From: Anastrepha obliqua
Taxonomy: Eukaryota > Arthropoda > Insecta > Diptera > Tephritidae
Length of the DNA stretch: 64,000 nucleotides
Reading direction: 5' to 3'
Assembly: GCF_027943255.1 (NCBI RefSeq)
Contig: NC_072896.1
Span: 7,626,001 to 7,690,000 of the forward strand
Positions 46,387 to 58,330 of this stretch are shown here, piece after piece. Numbering within the stretch: position 1 is the first letter of the stretch; the number at the start of each line of letters is the position of its first letter. The notes under the pieces are model-generated. The model was not told the origin of the DNA and ran no database searches. It saw nothing but the letters and a program-made list of their open reading frames with translations. Position numbers and translations under genes: made by a program.

Positions 46387-47199
46387 TAAAGGGTTTTCCA
46401 ATAAGAGGTGTTATTTTGATATTCAACGAAAAATGATATTTTTTAATATAAATGATCGGATGTTTATTTCGTTATAAAGTGGAAGGTATGCCGTTAATAG
46501 TGGAAAATAACATCAGGCAACAGCACCTGCAGATTTTGCTGCGAAGATGAGGAGTCTTTAGAACATCTCATCATTGAATGTCCGTGGTTGGCGCATAGAA
46601 GGAATAAGTTTTTAAACAAGTTCATGCTTATAGATGAAGACCTACAATCACTCCCTCAGAAGGAGCTGGTACAATTCATAAGCATACTTAACAGTCAATA
46701 GACAGCATAGGGTGCACAATAGATCAATATGGTCGCCCTTACCTTAACCGTTTTCACCATTAACCATTAACATCAGGCAAATGACCATCACGATCACGTT
46801 TACAGTGCAATATCCTTTTCATGAAATTTTCCATAACCGAATTGCAAAGTGGCTGCCCTATGACCTCAATAGTCTCACGAATTCCATCTTTGAGGTCTTG
46901 AATCAACCCTGGGCTCTTGGCGGAGATCTTCTCTTTCAGGTGGTTTCAAAGACAAAAGTCACAAGGTGTTAAATCACAAGATCTCGGTGGTCAATTGTGA
47001 TCACCTCTTTGAGAGATAACACGGAAACTTTACCCGGAAAAAATCAATGGTTTCGTTGCTTGTGTGGCACGTAGCGCCGTCTTGTTGAAAATAAACGTTG
47101 CCCAAATCAATACTATCCAATTCCCCCCATAAAAAATCGTTAATCATCTCTCGATAGTGCAAGCTTGGTGAATAACACCTGTTATTGGAAAATCCTTTA
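46387..47199 (-). mobile_element. TAAAGG-family DD41D element split by a retrotransposon fragment
   Basis: Ends TAAAGGGTTTTCCAATAAGA and TTATTGGAAAATCCTTTA form the inverted repeat. The minus strand encodes transposase parts: a second-Asp region near 47060-47140, a region reading LNDGIRETIEVIGQPLCNSV, MENFMKRILHCKRD and the final GHLPDV. An insertion at 46521-46767 separates the C-terminal codons. Stops and deletions make it inactive. Confidence 0.88.
46508..46780 (+). mobile_element. 5'-truncated non-LTR insertion with 13-bp target duplication
   Basis: TAACATCAGGCAA occurs at 46508-46520 and again at 46768-46780. The 247 bases between encode CRFCCEDEESLEHLIIECPW then ISILNSQ and a stop: the C-terminal zinc knuckle of an RNase H-type non-LTR element. 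The insert ends in an ACCATTAACCATTA tail. It is a clean case of target-primed insertion into the DNA transposon. Confidence 0.88.
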
Positions 47200-47265
47200 T
47201 TGCGGTAATAAATAATTTATATAACTAAAAATTTAAATATTGGAATTGATTTTACACAATCGCAC

Positions 47266-47990
47266 CCAACTCAACCAAGCTGCACATCATGATTTCAATA
47301 TTCACAAAATGCTCAAAAAAACTTGCGGAGAAGACCCCTCTGCAACGTAATGAAAATAATGAGGTCATAACAGACGCAGACGGGAAAAAAGTTCTATGGG
47401 AACGGCAGGTCCATAATCTGCTCAGTAACAATCAGTAACACCTTTTAACCAATCAAATGACGTCACCGGTTACAGGAAAACCTTAGACGAAATATAATTA
47501 TGGAATCCAGCTAAACGTCCTCACGATAGTCGGTTCTACGTAACCAGAACGGCCCGGATTTATAACCGGGACTGTCACTCCAGCAGTATTTTCCGTATAT
47601 GTATGGGAAATATGTATGCTGCTACAACAACAACAACGAAATAGAAATAGCTGTAAGTTACTCAGAAAATAACAAAACAGCTTGTCCTAACGAAATTTCA
47701 GCAGAAATTAAATTAAAACTAATTGACGCAGAAGGCTTACGGACACTTCTACGCATTTTTAATGACATTTATGATACCGGGCAGCTTCCACAGCGTTAGT
47801 TAAAATCTTGTTTCATTACATTACCGTAAAATACAACGCAAAAAGGTACGAGGAATATATCTAGGATAATTATAAGTCTCATGAATCATTCACAAAATTT
47901 TTTTTTTAAATAATATACAACAGAGCTTATAAAAAATGTGAAGACGCCATGGACCCTACGCAATTTGCTTTTAGAAACCGTATGGGGAAA
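47266..47990 (+). mobile_element. Reverse transcriptase fragment (APE-type non-LTR)
   Basis: Reads CPNEISAEIKLKLIDAEGL then LRIFNDIYDTGQLPQR, and after frameshifts AYKKCEDAMDPTQFAFRN, i.e. the fingers region of an insect non-LTR reverse transcriptase. Ends near 47990. Confidence 0.75.
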
Positions 47991-48360
47991 GAACACAAGT
48001 CCTTAACAAAGAACTCAAATCTCAGCTCCAGAACTATCTCGGCAAACTTGATGCAACCTCTGCCACTGACTACTCTCTATGGAAAGCAACACAAAATTTA
48101 AAAATGTCAAATATCACCCATTAAAATGGAAACTAACAAATGAGCAATGGGCTCAAGAAATCGAACCCTTTCCAAACAGTGCTCAAAAAGTAAGATATGA
48201 CCTGGAACATACCATATGGACCCACCAATAAAAAGATGATCGAAAAATTCAGTTAAAGAAGTGATAAAAAAACAAAAAAAAGAAGCCCCTGGATATGCTC
48301 CCATAACAGGATAAGTACTGAAATAACTCCCAGAAGAAGGACTCACTTTCCTTACGTTGA

Positions 48361-49102
<742 letters not shown>

Positions 49103-49119
49103 TACATTATTATTATTAC

Positions 49120-49433
49120 GGCGGCCGCCGTAGCCGAATGGGTTGGTGCGTGACTACCATTCGGAATTCACAGAGAGAACATAGGTTCGAATCTCGGTGA
49201 AACACCAAAATTAAGAAAAACATTTTTCTAATAGCGGTCGCCCTTCGGCAGGCAATGGCAAACCTCCGAGTGTATTTCTGCCATGAGAGAGCTCCTCATA
49301 AAAATATCTGCCGTTCAGAGTCGGCTTGAAACTGTAGGTCCCTCCATTTGTAGAACAGCATCAAGACGAACACCACAAATAGGGTGTACACGCCTATATA
49401 TATATATATATATATATGTGTATATATCATATG
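49120..49433 (+). mobile_element. tRNA-derived SINE, copy 2, with target duplication
   Basis: A box TAGCCGAATGGG (49131-49142) and B box GGTTCGAATCTC (49184-49195) give an internal RNA polymerase III promoter. The tRNA-like head continues to about 49205, followed by a body shared with 6255-6582 and a TATATA tail. TATTATTAC flanks it at 49111-49119 and 49434-49442. Confidence 0.9.
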
Positions 49434-49979
49434 TATTATTACTTTATCTGGTTTTGTTCCCCCTCAATGGAAAGTAGCTCCAGTAAAAATCATGCTTAAA
49501 TCATCAGCCTATTCCTATCCAAGTCCATAGACTCATGAACAGCATTCACGAAGCATTTGAACAAAAAAAAAATATTGTACAGCGGCTTTTCTCGATATAT
49601 CGCAAGTCTTTGGTCGCGTTTCGCATGATGACTTTCTCAATAAAATAAAAGACACTCTCTGAATAAATTATTACATATTTTATTAAGTTCTACCACCAAA
49701 AACCAATATTTCTTTGTCAAACAAGGCGAAGAACAGTCCGAACTATGTGAAAGTTCAGCTGGTGCACCCCACGGCAATACTATGGTCCCTATCCTATACT
49801 TGTTATACACATACGATCTACCCGCTTCTGAAGAAACAATAGTCGGAACGTTCTCGGATGATACTCGGAAAAGAAATGGCGAGATCTGCATTCTGTAAGT
49901 TTAGAAAGCTAAGAAGGAAGTTAAATTAAGAAAGGTCTCAAGCTGCCATGACTGCCATACGAATCTTAAAGTTCGTTTT

Positions 49980-50460
49980 GTGAAATGTTATGTGTGGTAT
50001 GCGCTCAACGTCGCTGGCATGACCAGACTTTTGAAAGTTCCGTTGACTGATCTGGTTTCTAACTTAGAGGTTCTACAACGATTTAATCAAGAGCGTGAAC
50101 TTCAAAAAATAATAAAACGTCGCAAGACAGCTTATCTTAGACACTTCATGAGAAAAACCAAATACCACATCTTATAATTATTACTGGAAGGAAAAATTGA
50201 AGGGAAACGATGCCTTCCCCGGAAGCAGTTCCCATGGTTACAAAATATAAAGAATTGAACGGGCATGTGCAATGTACCAGAATTATGGAATTTAGCTAAA
50301 AATAGAAACATTTATAAGGAAATCGCAAAGAGTATACAACGAAGAAGAATAACAACTGGGCAGTTCCACTTGCTGGATAAGAAAGTGCGAATGGAGGTAA
50401 ACGCTCCTATCTTTAAATTTTTCGGTACCTGCAAGGCAGCATTCATCCTTTAAAGTAGTT
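49980..50460 (+). mobile_element. Reverse transcriptase C-terminal remnant
   Basis: Reads RRKTAYLRHFMRKTKYHIL, then EGKIEGKRCLPRKQFPWLQN and VPELWNLAKNRN. This is the Y-L-G-H-x-x-R ... I-x-G-K-I-x-G-x-R region that ends many insect APE-type reverse transcriptases. Stops and frameshifts are present. Confidence 0.7.
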
Positions 50461-51399
50461 AAAGATAAGCCACAAAAGCGACATATGGACATACCTATAT
50501 GCAGGCGAAGGAAAATTTCTCAGAAACATTGGTGAGTCAAGCGCCACCTGCTTCATCATAATATAAATTAAAAATATTATCTTAATTGCTTCATTCATTT
50601 AGTATTCACTATTTATTCATTTAGTACACAAACAACTGATTTTATTTCGAATCTAATTTTTAACCGCAATGACAGGCCGTTTGAGTAATATTGATACAGT
50701 GAAGCCCCGCTATAACGAATTTAAAGCCGAAAACTTCTTTCTTTATACATAAAATAAAATAAAAAAATCTATATATGTTTAACTACATCATCAACTTAGA
50801 ATTTAGAATTCGATACGCGGAGGTTTTATTACCATATGTTTTGCTCTTTGGACTCAACGAAATGTGAAGTATTTTCATATGAAAGAGCAAAACATAAAAT
50901 GTGTTCAGACAAATATCGAATATAACTAAATATATAAATATTAAATTAAAAAATTTTTTTAATTGTCTTTGTAAATTTCTATTCAAACAGCTTTTGTTAA
51001 AGGTAAATTCAAAGTTAAGGTCTTTTCCGAACAGTTTTTGTTAATACTTTAATTCCAAATGCTAAACAGACGATTATCCAAGTCGTTTTGCTTAAGAAAG
51101 CATTGTAACTGATAGCCCAGTAGATTTTTGCAATCTAATCGCAATTTTTTTGCAGAAAGTATAAAATAAGTATGACCACATTAAAAATCAGACAATCTGA
51201 CCTTTGCTATTAGGTATCATTAATATTTTAAGTATTTAGTCAAAAGATGTTTCACCATTAAGGATTTGCTCCTATATTTTTTAAGCTGCACTTACTTTAT
51301 ATATCACACCTTTTTATTAAATATTTGGCAAATGCGGTTATTTAGAATGTCAAAAATTATGCTCAATCGATCCGCTTCACAATTCAGATGATCGCACTA
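50461..51399. other. AT-rich spacer, no gene seen
   Basis: TATAAAATA at 51162-51170 has no usable exon downstream. Nothing recognised. Confidence 0.5.
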
Positions 51400-52113
51400 A
51401 TTTAAGCCGTACAGAACCATCGTAAAGCACACAACATTCTCCAAGACGAAGTGGCTCGGTTGCTACCATCACTCAGCCAAACAGCCAGACTGCTAATGGG
51501 CGGCGATACGAACGCTAGACACGAGCTTTCGGAGACGAATGATAGAGGTGACGAATGATTCGATTTCATATTAACGTAGGGACCACTCCAGCCTGCACTT
51601 TTCCGAAACATTCCCAGGCTGCAAAGAGGTCTTAGATGTTATTTTCTGCACAAAATACAATTCCCAAATAAATAGTTAGAAACTGGAGAGTATCGGGCAA
51701 GAAATCCCTTTCGGATCATAGTTAGATTCTCTTCGATATAGAAGCCAAAGAAGAACAAGCTGGAACATATGCAGTAGAGTAGCCCGTTCTAGCCTTCGAT
51801 ATATCAACACGACCAGTAAAGACTTAGGTGAGAGAGTAAGAGCTTTCGATGGTTCGTTGACGAAATAATTTGACATGAACATATTGGCAAAACCCTTTAT
51901 CTCACCTGCAGGAATGAAGATTTAAATCAGCTTAAGGGAATGATAAGAAAAATCTTCAACCTTTGCTACAAACACAAATACTTTAAACCCTACGAAGATT
52001 GCCTTAGCGAATACAAGAAAGCAATCAGAGAAGCTCAGTCAAAAAGCAATGAAAAGATTTGAAATATACAAAACCGCCAGCTTAGATGAGATATTCCCTG
52101 AAAGGCTGTGGAG

Positions 52114-52437
52114 TACTCGAGAAACGATTTTTTGGAAAATATATTAGTTTAAATCGAGATGAAATCATAGAAATTTTAAATGGTATTGACCCTTCTGGAT
52201 ATAATATAATAACTTATTTAAGTTCATCACTGGTGCTATAGAATATAGAAAATTAATTTTAAACGAATTCAATACATAGTACCATAGTAACATATGTAAA
52301 ATATAAGATTTTTTTTTTGTCCGACAAACGACCTAGTATCACTGTTAATGATTAAAAATGAAATGTAATGTGTATTTAAAAAAAAAAGTCGAACAATAAA
52401 TAATAATAATAAAATAATAATAATACTCGAGAAACGA
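52114..52437 (+). mobile_element. Retroposed insert with 14-bp target duplication and (AAT)n tail
   Basis: TACTCGAGAAACGA occurs at 52114-52127 and 52424-52437. The 296 bases between end in AATAATAATAATAAAATAAT. The body is AT-rich and unidentified; it could be a 5'-truncated LINE of an I-like type or a SINE. Confidence 0.85.
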
Positions 52438-52792
52438 CGATTCCGTGGCTAGAGAAGGATTAAGGTGCTTTTTATCCCCAAAGCTGGAAGACGAGGTCAT
52501 GATACAGCGAAAGATTTCAGACCCATCAGTTTATACTCTTTTAGCCTTAAAACTCTTATCCTTTTAGAAAAAAGACAAATACAACAATTTAAACATCCCA
52601 ACATGCCTATCTCAAAAGAAAACACAGTTCTACATGAGCTTGTGGGCGATTGAGCTAAGTCGTTGTAAGACCGGTACTATGTACATAGTCTGGTGGTGGA
52701 AAATAAATATAACCAAACCATGCTGAACAAGATGCAAAGTTCCGCGTGTATCTTAACCACAGGGACGCTTAGCATCAGTTCTACTGAAGCGC

Positions 52793-53463
52793 TTAAGGGA
52801 GGAGCCTGCTTTAGAGGCTTCAAAAAATCGATTTTTTCGTGGTTTTTTTTTTGGGAAGGAAAGAAATATTCGATTTAAACGAAACTTTCAGCTTTTATTG
52901 TTATATATTATATTTCAACAGTCTGCTCAAATTTTTTCATTAAAATATATGTCATGTTATGCCTGGGAGAAGCATTTTGCCGAGGCGCCTCGAGTGTGCA
53001 AGTGTCGTGCGTTGGGAAAGATGCAGGTCGCAATCTGAAACCAAAAACCCAAAAAATATTTTAGTATAGTATAGCTTCTAGTTAAACCAACAAAATTAAA
53101 CAAAAAGTGAGAAATTCAACAATTTTTCGCTAATTGAAGAAAAAATTCATTTTTTTGGAAAAACAAATTCACTTTAGATTGTTTAAAAAGTGGGTTAATC
53201 ATAACTAGAAGAGAATTTAATTCCGAATACAATCAATGTAATCTCGTTTCGATAGGACGTTTAACTTTAACCGAGAAATCGCACTTCGAGCGATCCGGCC
53301 GCTCGTATACCTGTTGGACGTTTGCTCACAATTTCTTCTGTAACTCCGAAAATATTTTGAATTTGCTTCAGAAATTTTGAGGACACATTCTTGAATAATT
53401 TGGGAAGACATTTATTAAAAAAAATCGCTTTTTTGAAGCTTATAAAGCACGCTCCCCCCTTAA
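52793..53463 (-). mobile_element. Non-autonomous TTAA-flanked element, copy 3 (inverted)
   Basis: Ends TTAAGGGAGGAGCCTGCTTT and GCACGCTCCCCCCTTAA, with the same inverted repeats and interior as 5399-6114 and 21028-21726, in the opposite orientation. It sits inside the thumb region of the R1-like remnant, and the TTAA at both sides (52793-52796, 53460-53463) is the likely target duplication. Confidence 0.85.
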
Positions 53464-53900
53464 CGTCCATCAGAATCACACATAAAAATACCCGCTACAT
53501 GCAACGCAGTGACTCTCAGAGACATAGGAAGCTGGACAACAAGATCCTCCTATAGGGATAAAACATCCATTGTTTCATAAAACATGGCCGCAGTACAACA
53601 TCCCGAGGATGAATTACCTGTAAGGACGCTCTCGCCCAAGCATCTCACGTAGCACTGCAACACTTACAGGTCACTGGAAAGGAGGTGATCATGCAACCAG
53701 ACCCATCTGCTGAAGCTGTCAGGTGGAGGGGGTGAAAGAAAGTCTTTTCCACTATTTATGCGAACGTCCAGGTCTACCTAGCCCTCTTTTGGTAAGCCTT
53801 TTTTACAGCAAATTAATGAAATCTCAGACTTAGACAGGCCGAATAGGAATTTTTACTAGCACATCTGGTGTGAAGATTTAGTTGATACTGAGAAAATATT

Positions 53901-54417
53901 TCTTGCTGTTACTGAGTATTTTCAATATAGGGAATAACCGAAAAAGTATGCCGGTGCGCATGTCAATCAAACACTTTGGCGCCTAGATAAGCAACATTTC
54001 CACAGAATTTTTGAACTTTTTGATTTCCCAGCTGCCTCGAAAAATGATGTGCTTGGAATTGTAAGCACGTGTAACAACAAGAACCACTTTTCTGTAGAAA
54101 ACATACAAAAACAAGTTTGTAAGTCCATCTAAGCAGCTGCATGTAGGTATGTGCATATGTACGTGTGTATGGAGGTGGGTAAGCGCTCATATTTACGAGA
54201 AAATGTGCATATGTGCATAAAATTTACGCCAGCTGATAATGGGGGAGACAATAATATGTGATAACTATTAAGAAAAGTTGTATCAGTACGAAACTTGTTT
54301 TTGCTGTTAATGCTGAATCGCCACCGCAAATTAAGTAGAAATGGTAATGAGTTGTTGAAAAAAAAAAAATAAAAATTAAATACGATCAAACGATTAAATG
54401 TGTATATGCACGTAGAC
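53901..54417. other. Spacer upstream of gene E
   Basis: No gene. TGATAA-type motifs at 54232-54239 and 54259-54266 could be GATA sites; this is weak. Confidence 0.35.
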
Positions 54418-54454
54418 TATATAAAATTGCACACTGATTGATTGCAATTCAGTT
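54418..54454 (+). promoter_or_regulatory. Core promoter of gene E
   Basis: TATATAAAA (54418-54426) and initiator TCAGTT (54449-54454), about 31 bases apart; 5' UTR of about 48 bases. Confidence 0.8.
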
Positions 54455-54498
54455 GTTGAAAATATTTCACCAACGAACGAGGCAAGAATAGTAGCAGA

Positions 54499-55447
54499 AT
54501 GGTGGAGTTTTGGGGCATATTTGTGGTGTTTTCGGCATGCGCGGCATTCCAGGTGAGTTACGCGTGCATGCATGCAAGTTTTCGAAGCACTTCCGTTATT
54601 TTACTACGTTTATTTACAGCTTACAGAATCCCGTTATCACAATGATTACAGCAGTTTAGACCTCAGCATATCCGATCTCAGCGCATCCGATCAGCTGCAT
54701 GACATATCAAATATATTAGATGAGTCATCAAAGGAATCAAATGATTTGCCAAAACACGTGGTGGAGAATTCATTGGAGAATAGTTCGTCAGATTCAGCGG
54801 AAGAAACGGAGCCCACCGATCTGCCAAGTGTAGTGGAAAATTCATCGGAGTCGACAGAAACCGCTGTTACAATTCCAACACCAACTAAGAAGTCTAAAAA
54901 GCGTTTGAGTTTGAGTGCAAGGCGTCAACGATTGTTTGTATTCGCCAAAGCTGGCATGAATCAGTATGAGAAGGACTATGTGCGCTTAACACGTAAAGCC
55001 ATCAAACGCATTGTTGTTGAATTGGAGGCGCTGCCCGCGAAGAGTGAAAAAGTTAAAGAAAAACTTAGTGAAATCAAGGAGGCATTGAAGGAAATCGAAG
55101 GCGTTGATTTGGCACAGGATTCTACAGAATTCGACGCCTTAGGCGAGGCTTCCGAGATTGTCAGCAGTTTGCATGATGAGCTCGATAATCCTTTAGATGC
55201 GCCACGGGAGCTCGAACAAGTGCTCGAAAAAGTTGGTTGGATGGATATGCGTTACAAGTTGGGCGATGAAATGCATAGTTTGATCGATGGATTTGGCAAA
55301 GAATTTAATATTTTCATTGCTTCGCTTACACCGCGTGAGCGGTTGATGGAGGCGGGTTTGGTGGAGCTGCACAGACGCTTTGCTAAGGGGGACACTGATA
55401 CCAAGTGGAATTCGTTCACGGAATTTTGGACTTATTTTGATTTATAA
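54499..55447 (+). CDS. Gene E: secreted acidic-then-helical protein of 293 residues
   Basis: Exon 1 is 54499-54552 (MVEFWGIFVVFSACAAFQ, signal peptide); exon 2 is 54620-55447 (275 codons plus stop); the 67-bp intron is phase 0. Exon 2 opens LTESRYHND, the same x-x-ESR position as the small-peptide genes. Residues 27-107 are rich in Ser, Glu and Asp, with a repeated VVENS (65-69 and 89-93). Residues 108-122 form a basic patch (KKSKKRLSLSARRQR). Residues 123-293 look mostly alpha-helical and charged (LVEALP-type heptads such as KEKLSEIKEALKEIE), with no Cys outside the signal peptide. I recognise no domain. An upstream frame beginning at 54572 inside the intron is not the start, because the signal exon, splice sites and promoter match five neighbours. 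Secreted; function unknown. Confidence 0.9.
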
Positions 55448-55586
55448 GAAAACTGTTTTAAATTGTAGAAGTGCTAAAGTAGATCTCCTAAATGCCATCC
55501 ATTAGTAATTTTGTAATGTCAGATTTTTGTTGTTCTTCCTCTTTCGCTTAGTTTTATTTCCCTTTGTTGTTCGAGTGTAGAAATTT

Positions 55587-55592
55587 AATAAA
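55587..55592 (+). terminator. Poly(A) signal of gene E
   Basis: AATAAA 140 bases after the stop codon, in an AT-rich 3' UTR. Confidence 0.5.
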
Positions 55593-55969
55593 CACATTTG
55601 AACTTTAACTTTACAACAAGTTTGTTTTTCTGCTGAAACGGCTTACATCTAATTAATTTTTAATTGTCCACTTACTGCTAACTGTGAGCGCCTCGAACGT
55701 GCATATGTACGTGTGTATGTGTGTGATGTAGGAACGTAGCTTTTAAGAGCTTTAGAGGTGTAGCATACATTTGAATATGCGCATCCGAATACTTTTATTC
55801 ACTATCAGCAGCCGTTTGTTGTCCGAGGCTTCGACGCGATTTTAATGAGTCTCTCAAGCACAAGTATTAATTTGAAATAAAAAAGCGGAAGTTAATTGCT
55901 AGAAAGGTTTAGTTTTTGTATACAAACATACACCTACACAAAAACCACATACAGGAATTTATCAAAGTC
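55593..55969. other. Spacer, no gene seen
   Basis: Contains a short GTGTATGTGTGTG tract near 55710. Nothing recognised. Confidence 0.5.
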
Positions 55970-56560
55970 TAGGGGAGAGGAAATTCACACAACACTCAAT
56001 GGAGAGCTGGTAAGACGAAACTGAATAGTGTCGGCTGGGTGGCTGGACATTGTGATATTACAGGGAACGAGTTAGCTGATAAATTGGCAAATGAAGGCTC
56101 TGGAAGTATGCCACTAGGCCGTGAACCCTTTCTTGGTGTCGATTCTGCATCGACTCAACTATAGAATGACGACTTTATGAGGTCTACGCATAGAAGACGT
56201 TCGTCTGAGTTGGGCTCCTGCAGATTAGCCAAGTGCTTTTTGAAAGAACCAAACAGGAAACTAGCGACCTTTCTCCTAAAACTTAGTAGGAAGGACCTGA
56301 GAGTACTGGTGTGTGTAATCACAGAACGCAACGCTTGTGGTCCGCTTATGAGGATACTGCGAAACATTTTCTCTATAGCTGTACGGCATCTTCTGGAATC
56401 GGGCTTAGGCTGTTTGGGTGCAATATACCGAGATGGGGTAGAGTTCATACATTTCCTTTTCCGTATCTCTTAAAAATCATCAACGAATCCACAAATTCGT
56501 GGAAGAGTGACCTCAAACCAATTTTTCCTTTTAAGCATCCATACTGTATCTATCCTCGCT
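55970..56560 (+). mobile_element. Non-LTR RNase H C-terminal remnant
   Basis: Reads VGWVAGHCDITGNELADKLA then NEGSGSMPLG (RNase H end), and later YEDTAKHFLYSC and RLFGCNIPRWG (C-terminal knuckle region). Frames change at least twice. Confidence 0.75.
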
Positions 56561-56689
56561 CTATTTCTTCCACTATTATCTATCCGGGTGTAGTATAATG
56601 GTATTTTCGACTAAGTGTTTGGACATGTGACTTCAACCGCCCAAAAATCTAATCAAATATAATCAATGGAGAGTTCAAAACAGAGGCAG

Positions 56690-57625
56690 ACAGTTTATCC
56701 TTTCTGATGAGCTGGCTAGACAGAGAACCCTCGGCCATTTTCATTGCTAAACGAGAGAATTGGAATTCCCTTGAAAACTTGTGATCTGCTCCTGGAAAGA
56801 TGGGGCTTTTACTTTCTTTGCTAAATATCCTATACAGTCTGAGTCAGAAGAAAATAACCAGTTTTTTTCTTGTAACTTCAAGATATATTATATTTCGTTC
56901 TGCTTTTTGCTGCGTAATAGTCTTACACAAGGGTTACGCCGCTTGTGCTAACTCAGGTTAGTGTCGTTCAAAACTTTCCCTTAAACGCAACCAAACAAAA
57001 ATGAGTAAGAAGTATGCGAAGCGTTTCGAGGCGGTTTTGTATGAAAACAAGAAATGACGAAACAGAAATGGACTGGTCCTTCCAGTCCCCAGACGCCAAT
57101 CCCATTGAAAATGTGTGGGGAATTAAGAAAACGCATCTTACCAGAAAGCCAGTCCACGTTTTAAAGCATCTTGTGCGTCAAGTTCGCAAAATCTAGTCCT
57201 GTTTGTCGACGAGCTACGCAGAAAAGCTGGTTTAAAATATGCCGAGAAGATGCCAGGCTATATTCGACAACGATGGAGACTTCACGGCTTATTGAGTAAT
57301 TGCGACTCGTAGTTCTGTACATACTTAAATGCATAAAATTGTAATGTATATCTTTAATACTGTATGAATAATTGCGGTTCATTTTTTCTGACACAGACTG
57401 TATCTGGTGAAGTTCATCAGTAGCCTGAAGCGACTAATTACGAACGTAAACTAGCCTCCGTCGGTCGTCGTCATAAGTGTATGGTCATCATCCTCTAATC
57501 CCAAGGCCGCTTCTCCCCTTCCTTCTCCTTTCTGTTTTATGGTATCACAACGGACGAATTTTGAATAGTTGTCGGAGTGGGCCCCTCGCAAGGCCAGTGA
57601 TTTATTCTAACCCAACCTGTCACTA
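56690..57625 (+). mobile_element. LOA-like 3' fragment of the 10315-15726 family, split by Tc1
   Basis: Before the Tc1: DELARQRT and PLKTCDLLLERWG, matching DELARQGT and PLTTCGLLLERWA of the long element. After it: LVKFISSLKRLIT (matching LMSFISSIKPLTQ) and the 3' UTR (GTATCACAACGGACGAATTT) with a degenerate TCTAACCCAACCT tail. Confidence 0.8.
56833..57402 (+). mobile_element. Internally deleted Tc1-like element
   Basis: Ends TACAGTCTGAGTCAGAAGAA and TTCTGACACAGACTGTA are inverted repeats. MSKKYAKRFEAVLYENKK (57001) is the N-terminus; after a deletion WSFQSPDANPIENVWGIKK gives the last acidic residue (E of NPIENVWG, the DD34E signature), ending MPRRCQAIFDNDGDFTAY. A Tc1-type, not mariner. 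Confidence 0.88.
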
Positions 57626-58330
57626 TCGAATTGTAAATACAAAATATTTTTTTTACATTTTTATGACAAATATTGGGCAAGTTTATGAAGAAAAGAACAA
57701 AACTTGTTCCTTTAAATTAAAAAAAATATTAAAAATTTTTTTTTTCGGAAAAAATATTACCATTGTGGCCATTAGTTTTATCCAAAGCCTACCACGTGAA
57801 AGTTGCACGGTCGAGAATACGTTTCTTCCCACTCACCAGTGGCTTCGACGCAGTACAAAATAATTGGAAATCTCTGACACAGGGGAAGCATAAATCGTTT
57901 GCTCCTCGATGACATGGCGATTGTAAGTGAACTAAGTGACGTAGTTTTTTAAGGATAACAGCTGCCATTGGGCAAATGTCACTGAAAACAATTTATGAGT
58001 GAGCTTTGCTGATTATTTTTTATATTTGAAATTCCTGAAGGTATTCGGCGTACATGCCAATGCATTTGCCCTCGGCCTTCGCTAGCACTTGGTATGAGAC
58101 TTTTGGCATTCACCTAACTCCATATATTATATATCATACTATACATGCTAAGAGGCTAAGCACTGAGCACTTCAGCTTCATAAGATCCACGCGGATTTAT
58201 TTGTAAGATGGATAGATCTTTAATATAATAGAAGAGTGGGAACGAGAAAATAGTACAATCGATGTAGTCAGTGTTTTCTGCACATGTCGCTCTTTAACTC
58301 TGCCAAGGGTAATGTCTCGATATTATATTA
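57626..58330. other. AT-rich spacer, no gene seen
   Basis: Nothing recognised. Confidence 0.5.

Larger units (their letters stand above)
51400..53900 (+). mobile_element. R1-like non-LTR remnant, interrupted twice
   Basis: Reads LMGGDTNARHELSETNDRGD then, after frameshifts, CKEVLDVIFCTKYNSQ and CYKHKYFKPYEDCLSEYKKA (endonuclease to linker), then VLFIPKAGRRGHDTAKDFRP (reverse transcriptase), LNKMQSSACILTTGTLSI (thumb), and after 53463 TLRDIGSWTTRSSY and a weak C-terminal zinc knuckle. A 296-bp insert (52128-52423) and a TTAA element (52793-53463) interrupt it. Heavily decayed. Confidence 0.75.

Noticed and set aside
49120..49205. Possible tRNA gene
   Set aside because: A and B boxes are present but the sequence continues into a SINE body with target duplications; a clean cloverleaf with acceptor stem is not seen.
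50783..50986. Assorted 60-80 codon frames in AT-rich spacers (for example 24534-24743, 50783-50986, 57477-57863)
   Set aside because: Expected by chance; no motif, start context or conservation visible.
54499..55447. Gene E as a Turandot-type stress protein
   Set aside because: Only a short SLTP-x-ER string and a helical look are suggestive; length, acidic region and gene layout do not fit, so I do not assign it.
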